42,330 nucleotides of DNA, from positions 1 through 42,330 of the forward strand of contig JAPSIA010000012.1 of NCBI GenBank assembly GCA_031179215.1, written 5' to 3'. The notes under the pieces are model-generated. The model worked only from the letters and a program-made list of their open reading frames with translations, was not told the DNA's origin and did no database searches. Shown here in pieces: positions 15,111-24,630 of the stretch. The translations under genes and the position numbers were made by a program. The DNA comes from Agrococcus sp. (GTDB taxonomy: Bacteria; Actinomycetota; Actinomycetes; Actinomycetales; Microbacteriaceae). Within the stretch, counting starts at the first letter, position 1, and every line of letters begins with the position of its first letter.

Positions 15111-16946
15111 TCACTCGCCGACGTCGTGCGCCTTCGAGCCGGTCGCGTAGAGGTCGTCGATCTCGGCCGCGAAGTCCTGCAGGATGTTGTGCCGCTTGAT
15201 CGACATCTTCGGGGTGAGGTGTCCGTTCGACTCGACGAACTCGACGGGCAGGATCGTGAACCTGCGCACCGACTCGGCGCGCGAGACGAGCGCGTTCGCC
15301 CGGCGGATCTGCTGCCGCACCTCCTCGACGACGGCGGGGTGGTCCGCCGCCTGCGCGAGCGACATCGCCTTGTCGTGGCCGTGGTTCTCGAGCCACGTCG
15401 GCAGCATCTCGCTGTCGAGCGTGATGAGGGCGGCGACGTAGGGCCGCTGGTCGCCGACGATGACCGGCTGGCCGATGATCGTGTGCGAGCGGATCGGGTC
15501 CTCGAGCGTGTTCGGGGCGACGTTCTTGCCGCCCGCGGTCACGATGAGCTCCTTCTTGCGGCCGGTGATCGTGAGGTAGCCCTCGCTGTCGAGCGAGCCG
15601 ATGTCGCCGGTGCGGAACCACCCGTCGGCCGTGAAGGAGTCGCGCGTGGCCTCCTCGTTCTGCCAGTAGCCGGCGAAGACGCACACGCCCTTCGCGAGCA
15701 CCTCGCCGTCCTCGCCGATCTTGACACCGTTGCCCGGCAGGGCGGGGCCGACGGTGCCGATCTTGAAGTTGTCGGGCACGTTGACGGTGAGCGGCGCCGT
15801 CGTCTCGGTCAGGCCGTACCCCTCGAGGATGCGGATGCCGAGCGAGCGGTAGAAGTGCGCGAGGAAGTGCGACAGCGGCGCGGAGCCGGAGACGGCGTAC
15901 TTGACGTTGCCGCCGAGCGCGACCTTGAGCTTGCTGAGCACGAGGCGCTCGAGCACGGCGAAGCGCAGCTTGAGGCCGAGCGGCACGTGGCCGGCGTCGA
16001 GCGCCTCGGAGTGCGCGACGGCAGCGGCGGCTGCGGCGCGGAAGATCCTGCCCTTGCCGCCCGCCTCGGCCTTCTGCTCGCTCGCGTTGTAGACCTTCTC
16101 GAACACGCGCGGCACCGCGAGGAAGAACGTGGGCTTGAACGAGCTCATCGATGCCAGCAGCTGCTTCGTGTCGGACTGGTGGCCGACGCGCACCGCCGAT
16201 GCGACGCCGAGCACCGAGATGAACCGCGCGAACACGTGCGCCTGCGTGACGAACAGGAGCGTCGAGGAGCCGGGGCCGACGACGTCGGACATCGCGACGG
16301 CGGCGTTGCGGCACAGCTCGACGAAGTTCGAGTGCGTCAGCATCGTGCCCTTGGGCCTGCCCGTCGAGCCCGACGTGTAGATGAGCGTCGCGAGGTCGCT
16401 GCCCTTCGCGAGCGAGCGGCGACGCTCGATCTCGTCGTCCGGCACGTCCTTGCCGCGCTCCACGAGCGCGTCGAGGTCGCCGCGGTCGATCCGCCACACG
16501 TCGGTGATGCCCGGCAGGTCGCCGTGCGCCTCGTCGAAGCGCGACACGAGGTCGGCGTCCTCGAGGATCGCGCGCGTCGCGCCGCTGTCGGAGAGGATCC
16601 ACTGGATCTGCGAGGGCGCCGAGGTCTCGTAGACCGGCACCATGCGGGCGCCGGCGTACCAGAGGGCGAAGTCGACGAGCGAGAACTCGTAGCGCACCTT
16701 GCACAGGAATCCGACGCTGTCGCCGGGCTGGACGCCCGCCGCGACGAAGCCCTTCGCGAGCGCGACGACCTGGCGCCGGAACTCGGTCGCGGACACGTCC
16801 CGCCAGCCCTCGCCCGCCGGGATGGAGAACAGCGGAGCATCGGGGTGGCTGCGCACCGTGCCCTCGAGGAGGTCGGTGACGTTCGCGTCAGGGTCGGCAG
16901 CGACGACGGGAGGGACGACGCCCTCGGGGGCGATGAGCTCTGGCAC
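15111..16946 (-). CDS. Long-chain fatty acid–CoA ligase (FadD15-like AMP-forming synthetase)
   Basis: 611 residues of the ANL superfamily; it activates fatty acids to acyl-AMP and then acyl-CoA at the inner membrane face. The AMP/P-loop motif YTSGSTGRPKGTMLTH begins at residue 190, with LEGYGLTETTAPLTVN and the hinge region GWFRTGDIGSLDSEGYLTIT followed by GRKKELIV further on. Size and the ETSAPSQIQWILSDSGA segment match the FadD15 group of long-chain ligases. The GTG start has GAAGGAG upstream on the minus strand. Its divergent neighbour is a PlsC-type acyltransferase that would consume acyl groups, so the pair suggests phospholipid synthesis from recycled fatty acids. Confidence 0.92.
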   Translation of the reverse strand: MPELIAPEGVVPPVVAADPDANVTDLLEGTVRSHPDAPLFSIPAGEGWRDVSATEFRRQVVALAKGFVAAGVQPGDSVGFLCKVRYEFSLVDFALWYAGARMVPVYETSAPSQIQWILSDSGATRAILEDADLVSRFDEAHGDLPGITDVWRIDRGDLDALVERGKDVPDDEIERRRSLAKGSDLATLIYTSGSTGRPKGTMLTHSNFVELCRNAAVAMSDVVGPGSSTLLFVTQAHVFARFISVLGVASAVRVGHQSDTKQLLASMSSFKPTFFLAVPRVFEKVYNASEQKAEAGGKGRIFRAAAAAAVAHSEALDAGHVPLGLKLRFAVLERLVLSKLKVALGGNVKYAVSGSAPLSHFLAHFYRSLGIRILEGYGLTETTAPLTVNVPDNFKIGTVGPALPGNGVKIGEDGEVLAKGVCVFAGYWQNEEATRDSFTADGWFRTGDIGSLDSEGYLTITGRKKELIVTAGGKNVAPNTLEDPIRSHTIIGQPVIVGDQRPYVAALITLDSEMLPTWLENHGHDKAMSLAQAADHPAVVEEVRQQIRRANALVSRAESVRRFTILPVEFVESNGHLTPKMSIKRHNILQDFAAEIDDLYATGSKAHDVGE

Positions 16947-16978
16947 TGGGACTCCTTCGGCGTTCGTGCGTTGCCGTC

Positions 16979-16984
16979 ATTCTA
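16979..16984 (-). promoter_or_regulatory. -10 box for the acyl-CoA synthetase gene
   Basis: TAGAAT on the minus strand (16984-16979), about 33 bases before the GTG start, followed by GAAGGAG; a regular promoter with a leader. Confidence 0.4.
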
Positions 16985-17042
16985 TGGTCGGGCGCGCGAG
17001 GCCCCGGCAGGACGCATGTCCGCGCGGTGCGCGCCCCTGCCC

Positions 17043-17048
17043 TAGGCT
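17043..17048 (+). promoter_or_regulatory. -10 box for the plsC-like gene
   Basis: TAGGCT at 17043-17048; a transcript starting near 17055 would carry GGGAGG (17058-17063) and reach the TTG at 17069, which decides that start over GTG 17051 or 17063. Confidence 0.4.
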
Positions 17049-17068
17049 CGGTGCCACGGGAGGTGGCG

Positions 17069-17776
17069 TTGATCTACTGGCTGCTGCGGCACTGGGTCGT
17101 TGGCCCCTTCATGACGCGCGTGTTCCGGCCGTGGGTCGCGGGCATCGAGAACCTGCCAGAGCACGGCGGGGCGATCATCGCCGGCAACCACCTGTCGGTG
17201 ATCGACTCCTTCCTCATGCCGCTCGTGCTCGACCGTCGCGTCTACTTCCTCGCGAAGTCCGACTACTTCAACGGCAAGGGCCTCAAGGGCAGGCTCGTGC
17301 GCTGGTTCTTCCTGGGCGTCGGGCAGCTGCCGATGGACCGCTCCGGCGGCGAGAAGAGCTCCCAGAGCCTCGACGCCGCGCTGCAGAAGCTCCAGGAGGG
17401 GCAGCTCATCGGCATCTACCCCGAGGGCACCCGCAGCCCCGACGGCAAGCTCTACCGAGGCCGCACGGGCGTCGCGCGCATGGTGCTCGACGCTCGCGTG
17501 CCGGTCATCCCGTGCGTCATGGTCGACACCGAGAAGGTCATGCCGATCGGCCGCCGGCTGCCGAAGGTCGGCCGCGTCGGCATCATCTTCGGCGAGCCGC
17601 TCGACTTCTCGCGCTACTACAACCTCGAGGGCGACCGCTTCGTGCTGCGCTCGATCACCGACGAGATCATGGTCTCGCTCATCCGCATCTCCGATCAGGA
17701 GTACGTGGATGTGTACGCCTCGAGCGTGAAGGCGCGCGTCGAGGCCGAGCGCAAGGCGCTCGCCGCCCGCCGCTGA
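17069..17776 (+). CDS. 1-acyl-sn-glycerol-3-phosphate acyltransferase family protein (PlsC-like)
   Basis: 235 residues. The acyltransferase catalytic motif NHxxxxD is NHLSVID with His41 and Asp46; the substrate-binding motif EGTR lies at 119-122, followed by GRTGVARMVLDARVPVIPC. It transfers an acyl chain to lysophosphatidic acid or a related acceptor at the membrane; the first 15-20 residues are a hydrophobic amphipathic segment. I favour the TTG start with a well-placed GGGAGG; GTG at 17063 or 17027 would only lengthen the N terminus. Homologous to Rv2182c of M. tuberculosis, which lies in the same neighbourhood with aroG and pknL. The exact acceptor is not determined. Confidence 0.87.
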   Translation: MIYWLLRHWVVGPFMTRVFRPWVAGIENLPEHGGAIIAGNHLSVIDSFLMPLVLDRRVYFLAKSDYFNGKGLKGRLVRWFFLGVGQLPMDRSGGEKSSQSLDAALQKLQEGQLIGIYPEGTRSPDGKLYRGRTGVARMVLDARVPVIPCVMVDTEKVMPIGRRLPKVGRVGIIFGEPLDFSRYYNLEGDRFVLRSITDEIMVSLIRISDQEYVDVYASSVKARVEAERKALAARR

Positions 17777-17792
17777 CCGCGCGGTGCGCGAC

Positions 17793-17798
17793 TAGACT
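17793..17798 (+). promoter_or_regulatory. -10 box of aroG
   Basis: TAGACT at 17793-17798 lies in the 65-bp gap before aroG; a transcript starting around 17805 would have a leader of about 37 bases. Confidence 0.4.
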
Positions 17799-17841
17799 TG
17801 ACCGAGGCGCACCCGGCGCCGCCACGAGCATTGAGGCACGC

Positions 17842-19224
17842 ATGACTGACACGATCGCGATCCCCGACCTCATGGAGCGCAGCTCCATCGAGCAGGGCCT
17901 CGACGCGTATCGCGCGCTGCCGATCAAGCAGCAGCCGGCGTGGCCAGACGAGGCGGCGGTCGAGCAGGTGCGCCGCGAGCTGCGCAGCGCGCCGCCGCTC
18001 GTGTTCGCGGGCGAGGTCGACATGCTGCGCGACCGGCTCGCGGCCGCCTCGCGCGGCGAGGCGTTCCTCCTGCAGGGCGGCGACTGCGCAGAGACCTTCG
18101 CCGGCGCGACGGCCGACAACATCCGCAACCGGGTCAAGACGATCCTGCAGATGGCGGTCGTGCTCACCTATGGCGCCGCGATGCCCGTCATCAAGATGGG
18201 GCGGATGGCCGGCCAGTTCGCCAAGCCGCGCTCGAGCGAGACGGAGACCCGCGGCGACCTGACGCTGCCCGCCTACCGCGGCGACATCGTCAACGGCTAC
18301 GACTTCACGCTCGAGTCGCGCACGGCCGACCCGCAGCGCATCCTCCGCGGCTACCACATGGCTGCCTCGACGCTCAACCTCGTGCGCGCCTTCACGCAGG
18401 GCGGCTTCGCCGACCTGCGCCAGGTGCACTCGTGGAACAAGGGCTTCGCGCAGAACCCCTCCTTCGCCCGGTACGAGGCGCTCGCCGGTGAGATCGATCG
18501 CGCCGTGCGCTTCATGGAGGCCGCGGGCGCCAACTTCGACGAGCTCAAGGGCGTCGAGTTCTTCACGGGCCACGAGGGCCTGCTCATGGACTACGAGCGC
18601 CCGATGACGCGCATCGACTCCCGCACGGGCCTCGCCTACAACACCTCGAGCCACTTCCAGTGGATCGGCGAGCGCACGCGCGAGCTCGACGGCGCGCACG
18701 TGGACTTCTTCTCGCGCGTGCGCAACCCGATCGGGATCAAGCTGGGCCCGTCGACGACGCCCGCCGACATGGAGGCGCTCGTCGACCGGCTCGATCCCGA
18801 TCGCGAGCCCGGCCGCATCACGTTCATCACGCGCATGGGCGCGGGGCGCATCCGCGACGTGCTGCCGGGGCTGCTCGAGGCCTCGAAGTCGCTCGAGTCG
18901 ACGCCGCTGTGGGTCACCGACCCGATGCACGGCAACGGCATCACGACGAAGAACGGCTACAAGTCGCGCCGCTTCGACGACGTCGTCGACGAGGTGCGCG
19001 GCTTCTTCGCGGCGCACCGCGAGGTCGGCACCTTCCCGGGCGGCATCCACGTCGAGCTCACGGGCGACGACGTCACCGAGTGCCTCGGCGGCTCGGAGGA
19101 CATCGACGAGATCGCGCTCGAGACGCGCTACGAGTCGCTGTGCGACCCGCGCCTGAACCACATGCAGTCGCTCGAGCTCGCGTTCCTCGTGGCCGAGGAG
19201 CTGCGGGCGGCGCCGCGCCCCTGA
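17842..19224 (+). CDS. aroG: 3-deoxy-7-phosphoheptulonate synthase, class II
   Basis: 460 residues, the plant-like class II DAHP synthase that condenses phosphoenolpyruvate with erythrose 4-phosphate, the entry step to chorismate and aromatic amino acids. Metal ligands are at the expected places: Cys82 in QGGDCAETF, His in DPMHGN, Glu in HVELTGDDVTE and Asp in CDPRLNHMQ. KMGRMAGQFAKPRS and HEGLLMDYERPMTR bind phosphoenolpyruvate and sugar phosphate. Length and order match Rv2178c, whose regulation includes allosteric control by aromatic amino acids and complex formation with chorismate mutase. It converges with pknL; the 34-bp junction holds no clear hairpin. Confidence 0.95.
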   Translation: MTDTIAIPDLMERSSIEQGLDAYRALPIKQQPAWPDEAAVEQVRRELRSAPPLVFAGEVDMLRDRLAAASRGEAFLLQGGDCAETFAGATADNIRNRVKTILQMAVVLTYGAAMPVIKMGRMAGQFAKPRSSETETRGDLTLPAYRGDIVNGYDFTLESRTADPQRILRGYHMAASTLNLVRAFTQGGFADLRQVHSWNKGFAQNPSFARYEALAGEIDRAVRFMEAAGANFDELKGVEFFTGHEGLLMDYERPMTRIDSRTGLAYNTSSHFQWIGERTRELDGAHVDFFSRVRNPIGIKLGPSTTPADMEALVDRLDPDREPGRITFITRMGAGRIRDVLPGLLEASKSLESTPLWVTDPMHGNGITTKNGYKSRRFDDVVDEVRGFFAAHREVGTFPGGIHVELTGDDVTECLGGSEDIDEIALETRYESLCDPRLNHMQSLELAFLVAEELRAAPRP

Positions 19225-19258
19225 CGCGCTCGGCGCGGTCGCGCTCGGGATCGCGGCG

Positions 19259-21190
<1,932 letters not shown>

Positions 21191-21196
21191 GGAGCG

Positions 21197-21261
21197 AGGA
21201 TAGGCGCTCCGCGGCGCGCACGCCGTGCTCCACGCCGACCCGGCGCGAGTCAGGGCATGAT
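21197..21261. promoter_or_regulatory. Divergent leaderless promoters for pknL and the Rv2175c-like gene
   Basis: On the minus strand TATCCT (21202-21197) ends six bases before the pknL GTG. On the plus strand CATGAT (21256-21261), a five-of-six match to TAnnnT, ends six bases before the GTG at 21268. The shared region is 77 bp. Confidence 0.45.
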
Positions 21262-21267
21262 GGATGC

Positions 21268-21660
21268 GTGATGCACGACGCTGCGAGACACGACTCCGGG
21301 GCCGAGGACACCGCGACGAGCGGCTCGGCGACGCACGGGACCGAGTGGCTGACGGTGCCCGACCTCGTCGACATCCTCGGCGAGCCGGTCGGCCGCATCC
21401 GTCGCCTCATCGAGGAGCACCGCTTGCCTGCCACGCGCCGCAACGGACCGCTCCAGGTGCCCGCCGCCGTGCTGCGCGACGGCGAGCCGATGTCGGAGGT
21501 GCGCGGCACGCTGCTCGTGCTCCTCGACCTCGGCTTCACCGAGGACGAGGCGATCGACTGGCTGCTCGGTGAGGACGAGACGCTCGGCGCGACGCCGATC
21601 GACGCGCTGCGCCAGGGCCGCAAGGCCGAGGTGCGGCGCGTCGCGCAGACGCTCGGCTGA
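21268..21660 (+). CDS. Rv2175c-family DNA-binding protein, probable PknL substrate
   Basis: 130 residues. The N-terminal 25 residues are a flexible Ser/Thr/Ala-rich tail (candidate phosphorylation sites T14, T16), then a winged helix-turn-helix around WLTVPDLVDILGEPVGRIRR and LIEEHRLPATRRNGPLQVPA, and a C-terminal helical part with LLVLLDLGFTEDEAIDWLLG. In M. tuberculosis, Rv2175c binds DNA and PknL phosphorylates a threonine in its N-terminal tail, which abolishes binding. Gene order here (divergent from pknL) is the same. GTG 21268 is chosen because of the leaderless -10 box; ATG 21271 directly follows and may be used instead. Confidence 0.85.
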   Translation: MMHDAARHDSGAEDTATSGSATHGTEWLTVPDLVDILGEPVGRIRRLIEEHRLPATRRNGPLQVPAAVLRDGEPMSEVRGTLLVLLDLGFTEDEAIDWLLGEDETLGATPIDALRQGRKAEVRRVAQTLG

Positions 21661-21718
21661 GCGCGCGGCCATCACGCGAAGGGCCGCGACGCGCGTCCGA
21701 GCCCGCGCGCTGGGCCGA

Positions 21719-22096
21719 CCCGCACGAGGCGGCCGCTTCGTGCGGGCCGTGGCGACCGGATGGTGCAGGTGCGGTCAGGCGAGCTGCACGAGGTGGCCGC
21801 TTCCCGCGGGCCGTGGCGGCCGCATGGTGCAGGTGCGGTCAGGCGAGCTGCACGGAGTGGCCGCTCCGCGCGGACTTTGGCGGCCGTTGATGCAGGTGCG
21901 GTCGGGCGAGCTGCACGAGGTGGCGGCTTCGTGCGGGCCGTGGCGGCCGGATGGTGCAGGTGCGGTCGGGCGAGCTGCACGAGGTGGCGGCTTCGTGCGG
22001 GCCGTGGCGACCGGATGGTGCAGGTGCGGTCAGGCGAGCTGCACGAGGTGGCCGCTTCCCGCGAGCCGTGGCGGCCGAGTGGTGCAGGCGCGCAGA
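21719..22096. repeat. Tandem array of a 64-bp unit, about six copies
   Basis: A 5'-truncated copy (21719-21761), five full copies beginning at 21762, 21826, 21889, 21953 and 22017, and a 3' partial copy (22081-22096) are head to tail; the unit is 64 bp (63 once) with a few substitutions. Each unit contains two inverted repeats with 15-base loops: GTGCAG/CTGCAC and GGCCGC/GCGGCC. The truncated first copy adds a 9-bp stem CCCGCACGA (21719-21727) with TCGTGCGGG (21738-21746). A 64-bp unit shifts frame at every copy, so it is not coding. It fills the gap between two converging genes. Bases 21661-21718 and 22097-22127 show nothing further. Confidence 0.95.
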
Positions 22097-22127
22097 GGGC
22101 GCGGTCGCGAGGCGGGGTGCGGTGGGA

Positions 22128-23240
22128 CTAGCGGTCGCGGTTCGCGACCGTGTCGGCGAGCCGCTCGAGCTCGAGCACGGCCGAGCGCGAGAGCTCGCCC
22201 TCGTGGAGCGATTCGAGCGCCTTGCCGACGGCGCGGTCGATGAGCGCCTCGAGGCGCTGCGGCGCCTCGGATCGCTGGATCGCGTCCTGCAGGATCGCGA
22301 TCTGCCGGTCGTCGAGCTCGCGATCGCCGAGCAGCTCGTCGAGCATCGTGCGCACGCCGGGGGAGAGCCGCTGCCGGGCGATCTCGATGAGCACGGTGCG
22401 CTTGCCCTCGCGCAGGTCGTCGCCGGCGGGCTTGCCCGTCACCGCGGGGTCGCCGAAGACGCCCAGGAGGTCGTCGCGCATCTGGAAGGCGACGCCGACC
22501 GGCAAGCCGTAGCCCGCGAGCGCGTCGAGCTGCGCCGCGTCGCCGCCCGCGAGCAGCGCGCCGAGCGTGAGCGGCGCCTCGACGGAGTACTTCGCCGACT
22601 TGTAGACGGCGACGGTGTGCGCGCGGTCGAGCAGCGCGCCCGGCTCCTGCCGGATCCACGCGGCCTCCTCGAGCACGTCGAGGTACTGGCCGAAGGTGAC
22701 CTCCTCGCGCATGCGCCGGTAGGCGTCGTGCACGGCGTCGCCGTGCGCGGTGGCGCGGCACGCGCGCAGCATGCGGTCGTCGGCCCAGTTCAGCAGCAGG
22801 TCGCCGACGAGCACGGCGGCGTGCTCTCCCCACGCTGCGGCCTGGCCCGCCCACTCGGCGCCGCGGTGCATGCCCTCGAGCGCGCGGTGCATCGACGGCT
22901 GGCCCCTGCGGGTGTCGGAGCGGTCGATGATGTCGTCGTGCACGAGCGCCGCGGCGTGGAAGAGCTCGATCGCCGTCGCGACCCCGACGACGTCGGCCCA
23001 CGCCGGATCCTGCTCGGTGCCGGCGGTATGGGGGGCGTCGGGCCGTGAGGCGGTGACGGCGTGCCAGCCCCACAGCACGAAGGCGCTGCGGACCCGCTTG
23101 CCGCCCGAGACCATCTCGCGCACGAGGCGCAGCAGGGGAGCGGCGTCGCCGGAGATCTCGCGCAGCGCGAGCTCGCGCTCGTCGAGGTACTCGAGGATCG
23201 AGGCCTCCACGGCCATGGCGAAGCGCTGCTGTGCTGACAC
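22128..23240 (-). CDS. Polyprenyl (geranylgeranyl-type) diphosphate synthase
   Basis: 370 residues of the trans-isoprenyl diphosphate synthase family, similar to IdsA. It elongates allylic diphosphates with isopentenyl diphosphate, supplying chains for quinones, carotenoids or polyprenyl carriers. The first aspartate-rich motif is DDIID (102-106) in VHDDIIDRSDTRRG; the second region is QMRDDLLGVFGD (Asp256, Asp257). GGKRVR (47-52) binds isopentenyl diphosphate. Product length cannot be read reliably. I chose GTG 23240 since TAGCAT on the minus strand ends seven bases upstream (leaderless); the frame is open to 23288. In M. tuberculosis a related gene (idsA2, Rv2173) also sits next to Rv2175c. 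Confidence 0.88.
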   Translation of the reverse strand: MSAQQRFAMAVEASILEYLDERELALREISGDAAPLLRLVREMVSGGKRVRSAFVLWGWHAVTASRPDAPHTAGTEQDPAWADVVGVATAIELFHAAALVHDDIIDRSDTRRGQPSMHRALEGMHRGAEWAGQAAAWGEHAAVLVGDLLLNWADDRMLRACRATAHGDAVHDAYRRMREEVTFGQYLDVLEEAAWIRQEPGALLDRAHTVAVYKSAKYSVEAPLTLGALLAGGDAAQLDALAGYGLPVGVAFQMRDDLLGVFGDPAVTGKPAGDDLREGKRTVLIEIARQRLSPGVRTMLDELLGDRELDDRQIAILQDAIQRSEAPQRLEALIDRAVGKALESLHEGELSRSAVLELERLADTVANRDR

Positions 23241-23247
23241 AAGACAC

Positions 23248-23276
23248 ATGCTATTGACAGCCGTACGACGTAGACT
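23248..23276. promoter_or_regulatory. Overlapping divergent promoters for the polyprenyl synthase and DUF3040 genes
   Basis: Minus strand: TAGCAT (23253-23248), seven bases before the synthase GTG. Plus strand: TAGACT (23271-23276) for the DUF3040 gene, which has GAAGGGGG before its ATG. TTGACA at 23254-23259 is only 11 bases from TAGACT, too close to be its -35. Confidence 0.4.
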
Positions 23277-23311
23277 GTCGTTCCGCACCGGTTGAGCGAA
23301 GGGGGTGTGAG

Positions 23312-23689
23312 ATGGGCCTCTCAGAGCACGAGCAGCGACTGCTCGACGAGATGGAGCGCAATCTCTACAAGCACGAGGCCGACATCGTCAACACGTCCGC
23401 CGGGCCCCGCACCGTCAACTACACGAAGGTCGCCGTCGGCGTGCTGGGTGTCGTGCTGGGTCTCGTGCTCATCGTCGTCGGGGTGAGCCTCAAGCTCGCC
23501 GTCGTCGGCGTGGCCGGGTTCGCCGTCGCCGTCCTCGGCGCGCTCTGGGCGCTCTCCGCCTCGCGCCCCGCCACGGGGGACGACACCGCTCCCGCCGGCC
23601 GTGCGGGGCAGGGTCCCGCCGCCGCCAAGCAGGGCCCGAGCCTCATGGATCGCCTCGCGCAGGAGTGGGACGACCGCAACCAGCGGTGA
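23312..23689 (+). CDS. DUF3040 small membrane protein
   Basis: 125 residues. The conserved start GLSEHEQRLLDEMERNLY is the DUF3040 signature; two adjacent hydrophobic stretches (about residues 39-58 and 61-82) form a membrane hairpin, and the C-terminal 40 residues are polar and probably disordered, ending in MDRLAQEWDDRNQR. The function is unknown. In mycobacteria a member (Rv2169c) sits in the same place near mraZ, which suggests a link to envelope growth, but that is only context. The ATG has a GAAGGGGG ribosome-binding site. A hairpin follows directly after the stop. Confidence 0.85.
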   Translation: MGLSEHEQRLLDEMERNLYKHEADIVNTSAGPRTVNYTKVAVGVLGVVLGLVLIVVGVSLKLAVVGVAGFAVAVLGALWALSASRPATGDDTAPAGRAGQGPAAAKQGPSLMDRLAQEWDDRNQR

Positions 23690-23692
23690 GCG

Positions 23693-23719
23693 CTGCGCGC
23701 ACCGCCATGGTGCGCGCAG
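23693..23719 (+). terminator. Hairpin after the DUF3040 gene
   Basis: CTGCGCGCACC (23693-23703) and GGTGCGCGCAG (23709-23719) form a perfect 11-bp stem with a 5-base loop (GCCAT), four bases after the stop codon. No T-tract. Confidence 0.55.
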
Positions 23720-23781
23720 AGACCTCGCGCTCGACGAGCGCGCGTCCGCCGAGGGGCCACGGCAGTAGATCGCGCCCGCCT

Positions 23782-23843
23782 CCACGGCGCTCCACCCCCG
23801 CCTCCACTCCGCTCCACCACTTCCCTCCACCACTCCGCTCCAC
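23782..23843 (-). repeat. Cluster of MraZ-box-like GTGG repeats in reverse orientation
   Basis: On the minus strand GTGG (plus strand CCAC) occurs at 23782, 23792, 23804, 23814, 23817, 23827, 23830 and 23840, most as GTGGAG. Four pairs are spaced exactly 10 bp (23782/23792, 23804/23814, 23817/23827, 23830/23840), the spacing of MraZ boxes. From 23804 the sequence can also be read as three 13-bp repeats. It lies 180-260 bp upstream of the three forward boxes next to mraZ and before a strong terminator. Binding by MraZ is a prediction. Confidence 0.55.
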
Positions 23844-23846
23844 CCA

Positions 23847-23873
23847 GGGCCGACTCCGCCGAGTCGGCCCTTT
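23847..23873 (+). terminator. Intrinsic terminator upstream of mraZ
   Basis: GGGCCGACTC (23847-23856), loop CGCC, GAGTCGGCCC (23861-23870), then TTT: the only hairpin in the window with a T-tract directly after the stem. It should stop transcription entering the dcw cluster from the left. Downstream, an imperfect 19-base direct repeat (23875-23893 and 23926-23944, both built on GCCCGGCGA) is unexplained. Confidence 0.75.
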
Positions 23874-24016
23874 CGCATGCCCGGCGACGCTCGTTCCTGC
23901 AGCACGGGCCGCTCGCAGCGCGGCAGCACGCCCGGCGATGAGCGATCGCGCGCCGAAGCCCTCCACCGCAACATCGCCACAACTCCGCGGAACACGCCGC
24001 GATCCTGGGGCGATTC

Positions 24017-24049
24017 TTGGGGAAAGTGGCGCGAAGTGGAGTACGGTGG
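24017..24049 (+). promoter_or_regulatory. mraZ promoter with three MraZ boxes
   Basis: GTGG recurs at 24026, 24036 and 24046 in AAGTGGCGC, AAGTGGAGT and CGGTGGAGG, a 10-bp helical repeat like the MraZ operator known from other bacteria. TACGGT (24042-24047) is a -10 candidate and TTGGGG (24017-24022) a -35 candidate with a 19-base spacer, so the boxes would lie within the promoter and MraZ should repress its own operon. Confidence 0.65.
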
Positions 24050-24101
24050 AGGAAGTCGGCGGATGCTGGCGGATCTCGGTGGCCGGACGAGAGGGGGCGA
24101 T

Positions 24102-24533
24102 GTGTTCCTCGGCACCCACACGCCCAAGCTCGACGACAAGGGCCGCGTGATCCTCCCCGCGCGCTTCCGGCAGGAGCTCGAGGGCGGCCTCGTCCTCACG
24201 CGCGGCCAGGAGCGCTGCATCTACGTCTTCTCGATGCGCGAGTTCGAGCGCGTCCACGAGCAGATCCGGCAGGCGCCGCTGACCTCGGCCGGTGCGCGCG
24301 ACTTCCTGCGGCTCTTCCTCTCCGGCGCCTCGAGCGAGCAGCCCGACAGCCAGCACCGCGTCACGATCCCGGCCAACCTGCGCGACTACGCCGGCCTCGG
24401 CCGCGAGCTCACGGTGATCGGCGCCGGCACCCGCGCCGAGATCTGGGACACCGCCGCCTGGAACGAGTACTACGCGGCCAAGGAGGCCGACTTCGCGAGC
24501 ACCACGGAGGAGGTGATCCCCGGCATCTTCTGA
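24102..24533 (+). CDS. mraZ: Transcriptional regulator MraZ
   Basis: 143 residues, the usual length. Two SpoVT/AbrB-like halves are seen: [17 protein letters not shown] (about 7-23) and [14 protein letters not shown] (about 83-96). MraZ forms a ring-shaped oligomer and binds 10-bp-spaced GTGG boxes, in other bacteria repressing or activating the dcw cluster. The GTG at 24102 (start VFLGTHTP) has GAGGGGG at the right distance; the ATG at 24100 is in another frame and upstream in-frame starts would run through the operator. It is the first gene of the dcw cluster and is followed by a 97-bp gap without obvious signals before rsmH. Confidence 0.95.
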   Translation: MFLGTHTPKLDDKGRVILPARFRQELEGGLVLTRGQERCIYVFSMREFERVHEQIRQAPLTSAGARDFLRLFLSGASSEQPDSQHRVTIPANLRDYAGLGRELTVIGAGTRAEIWDTAAWNEYYAAKEADFASTTEEVIPGIF

Positions 24534-24630
24534 CCCGGCCTGTGACCCCCAGCTGTCCGCCGCGCCGCACCTTCCCCGGTGGCGCGTCGAACGGATGGGG
24601 ATCAGGGATCGGGACGGAGGAGGGAGAGCG

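Noticed and set aside
21569-22243. Open frames with repeated VQVRSGELHEVAA peptides in the 64-bp array
   Set aside because: The unit shifts the frame at each copy, so no protein repeat is preserved within one frame; no ribosome-binding site.
23254-23259. TTGACA as a -35 box for the DUF3040 gene
   Set aside because: Only 11 bases separate it from TAGACT, too short for a sigma-70 type promoter.
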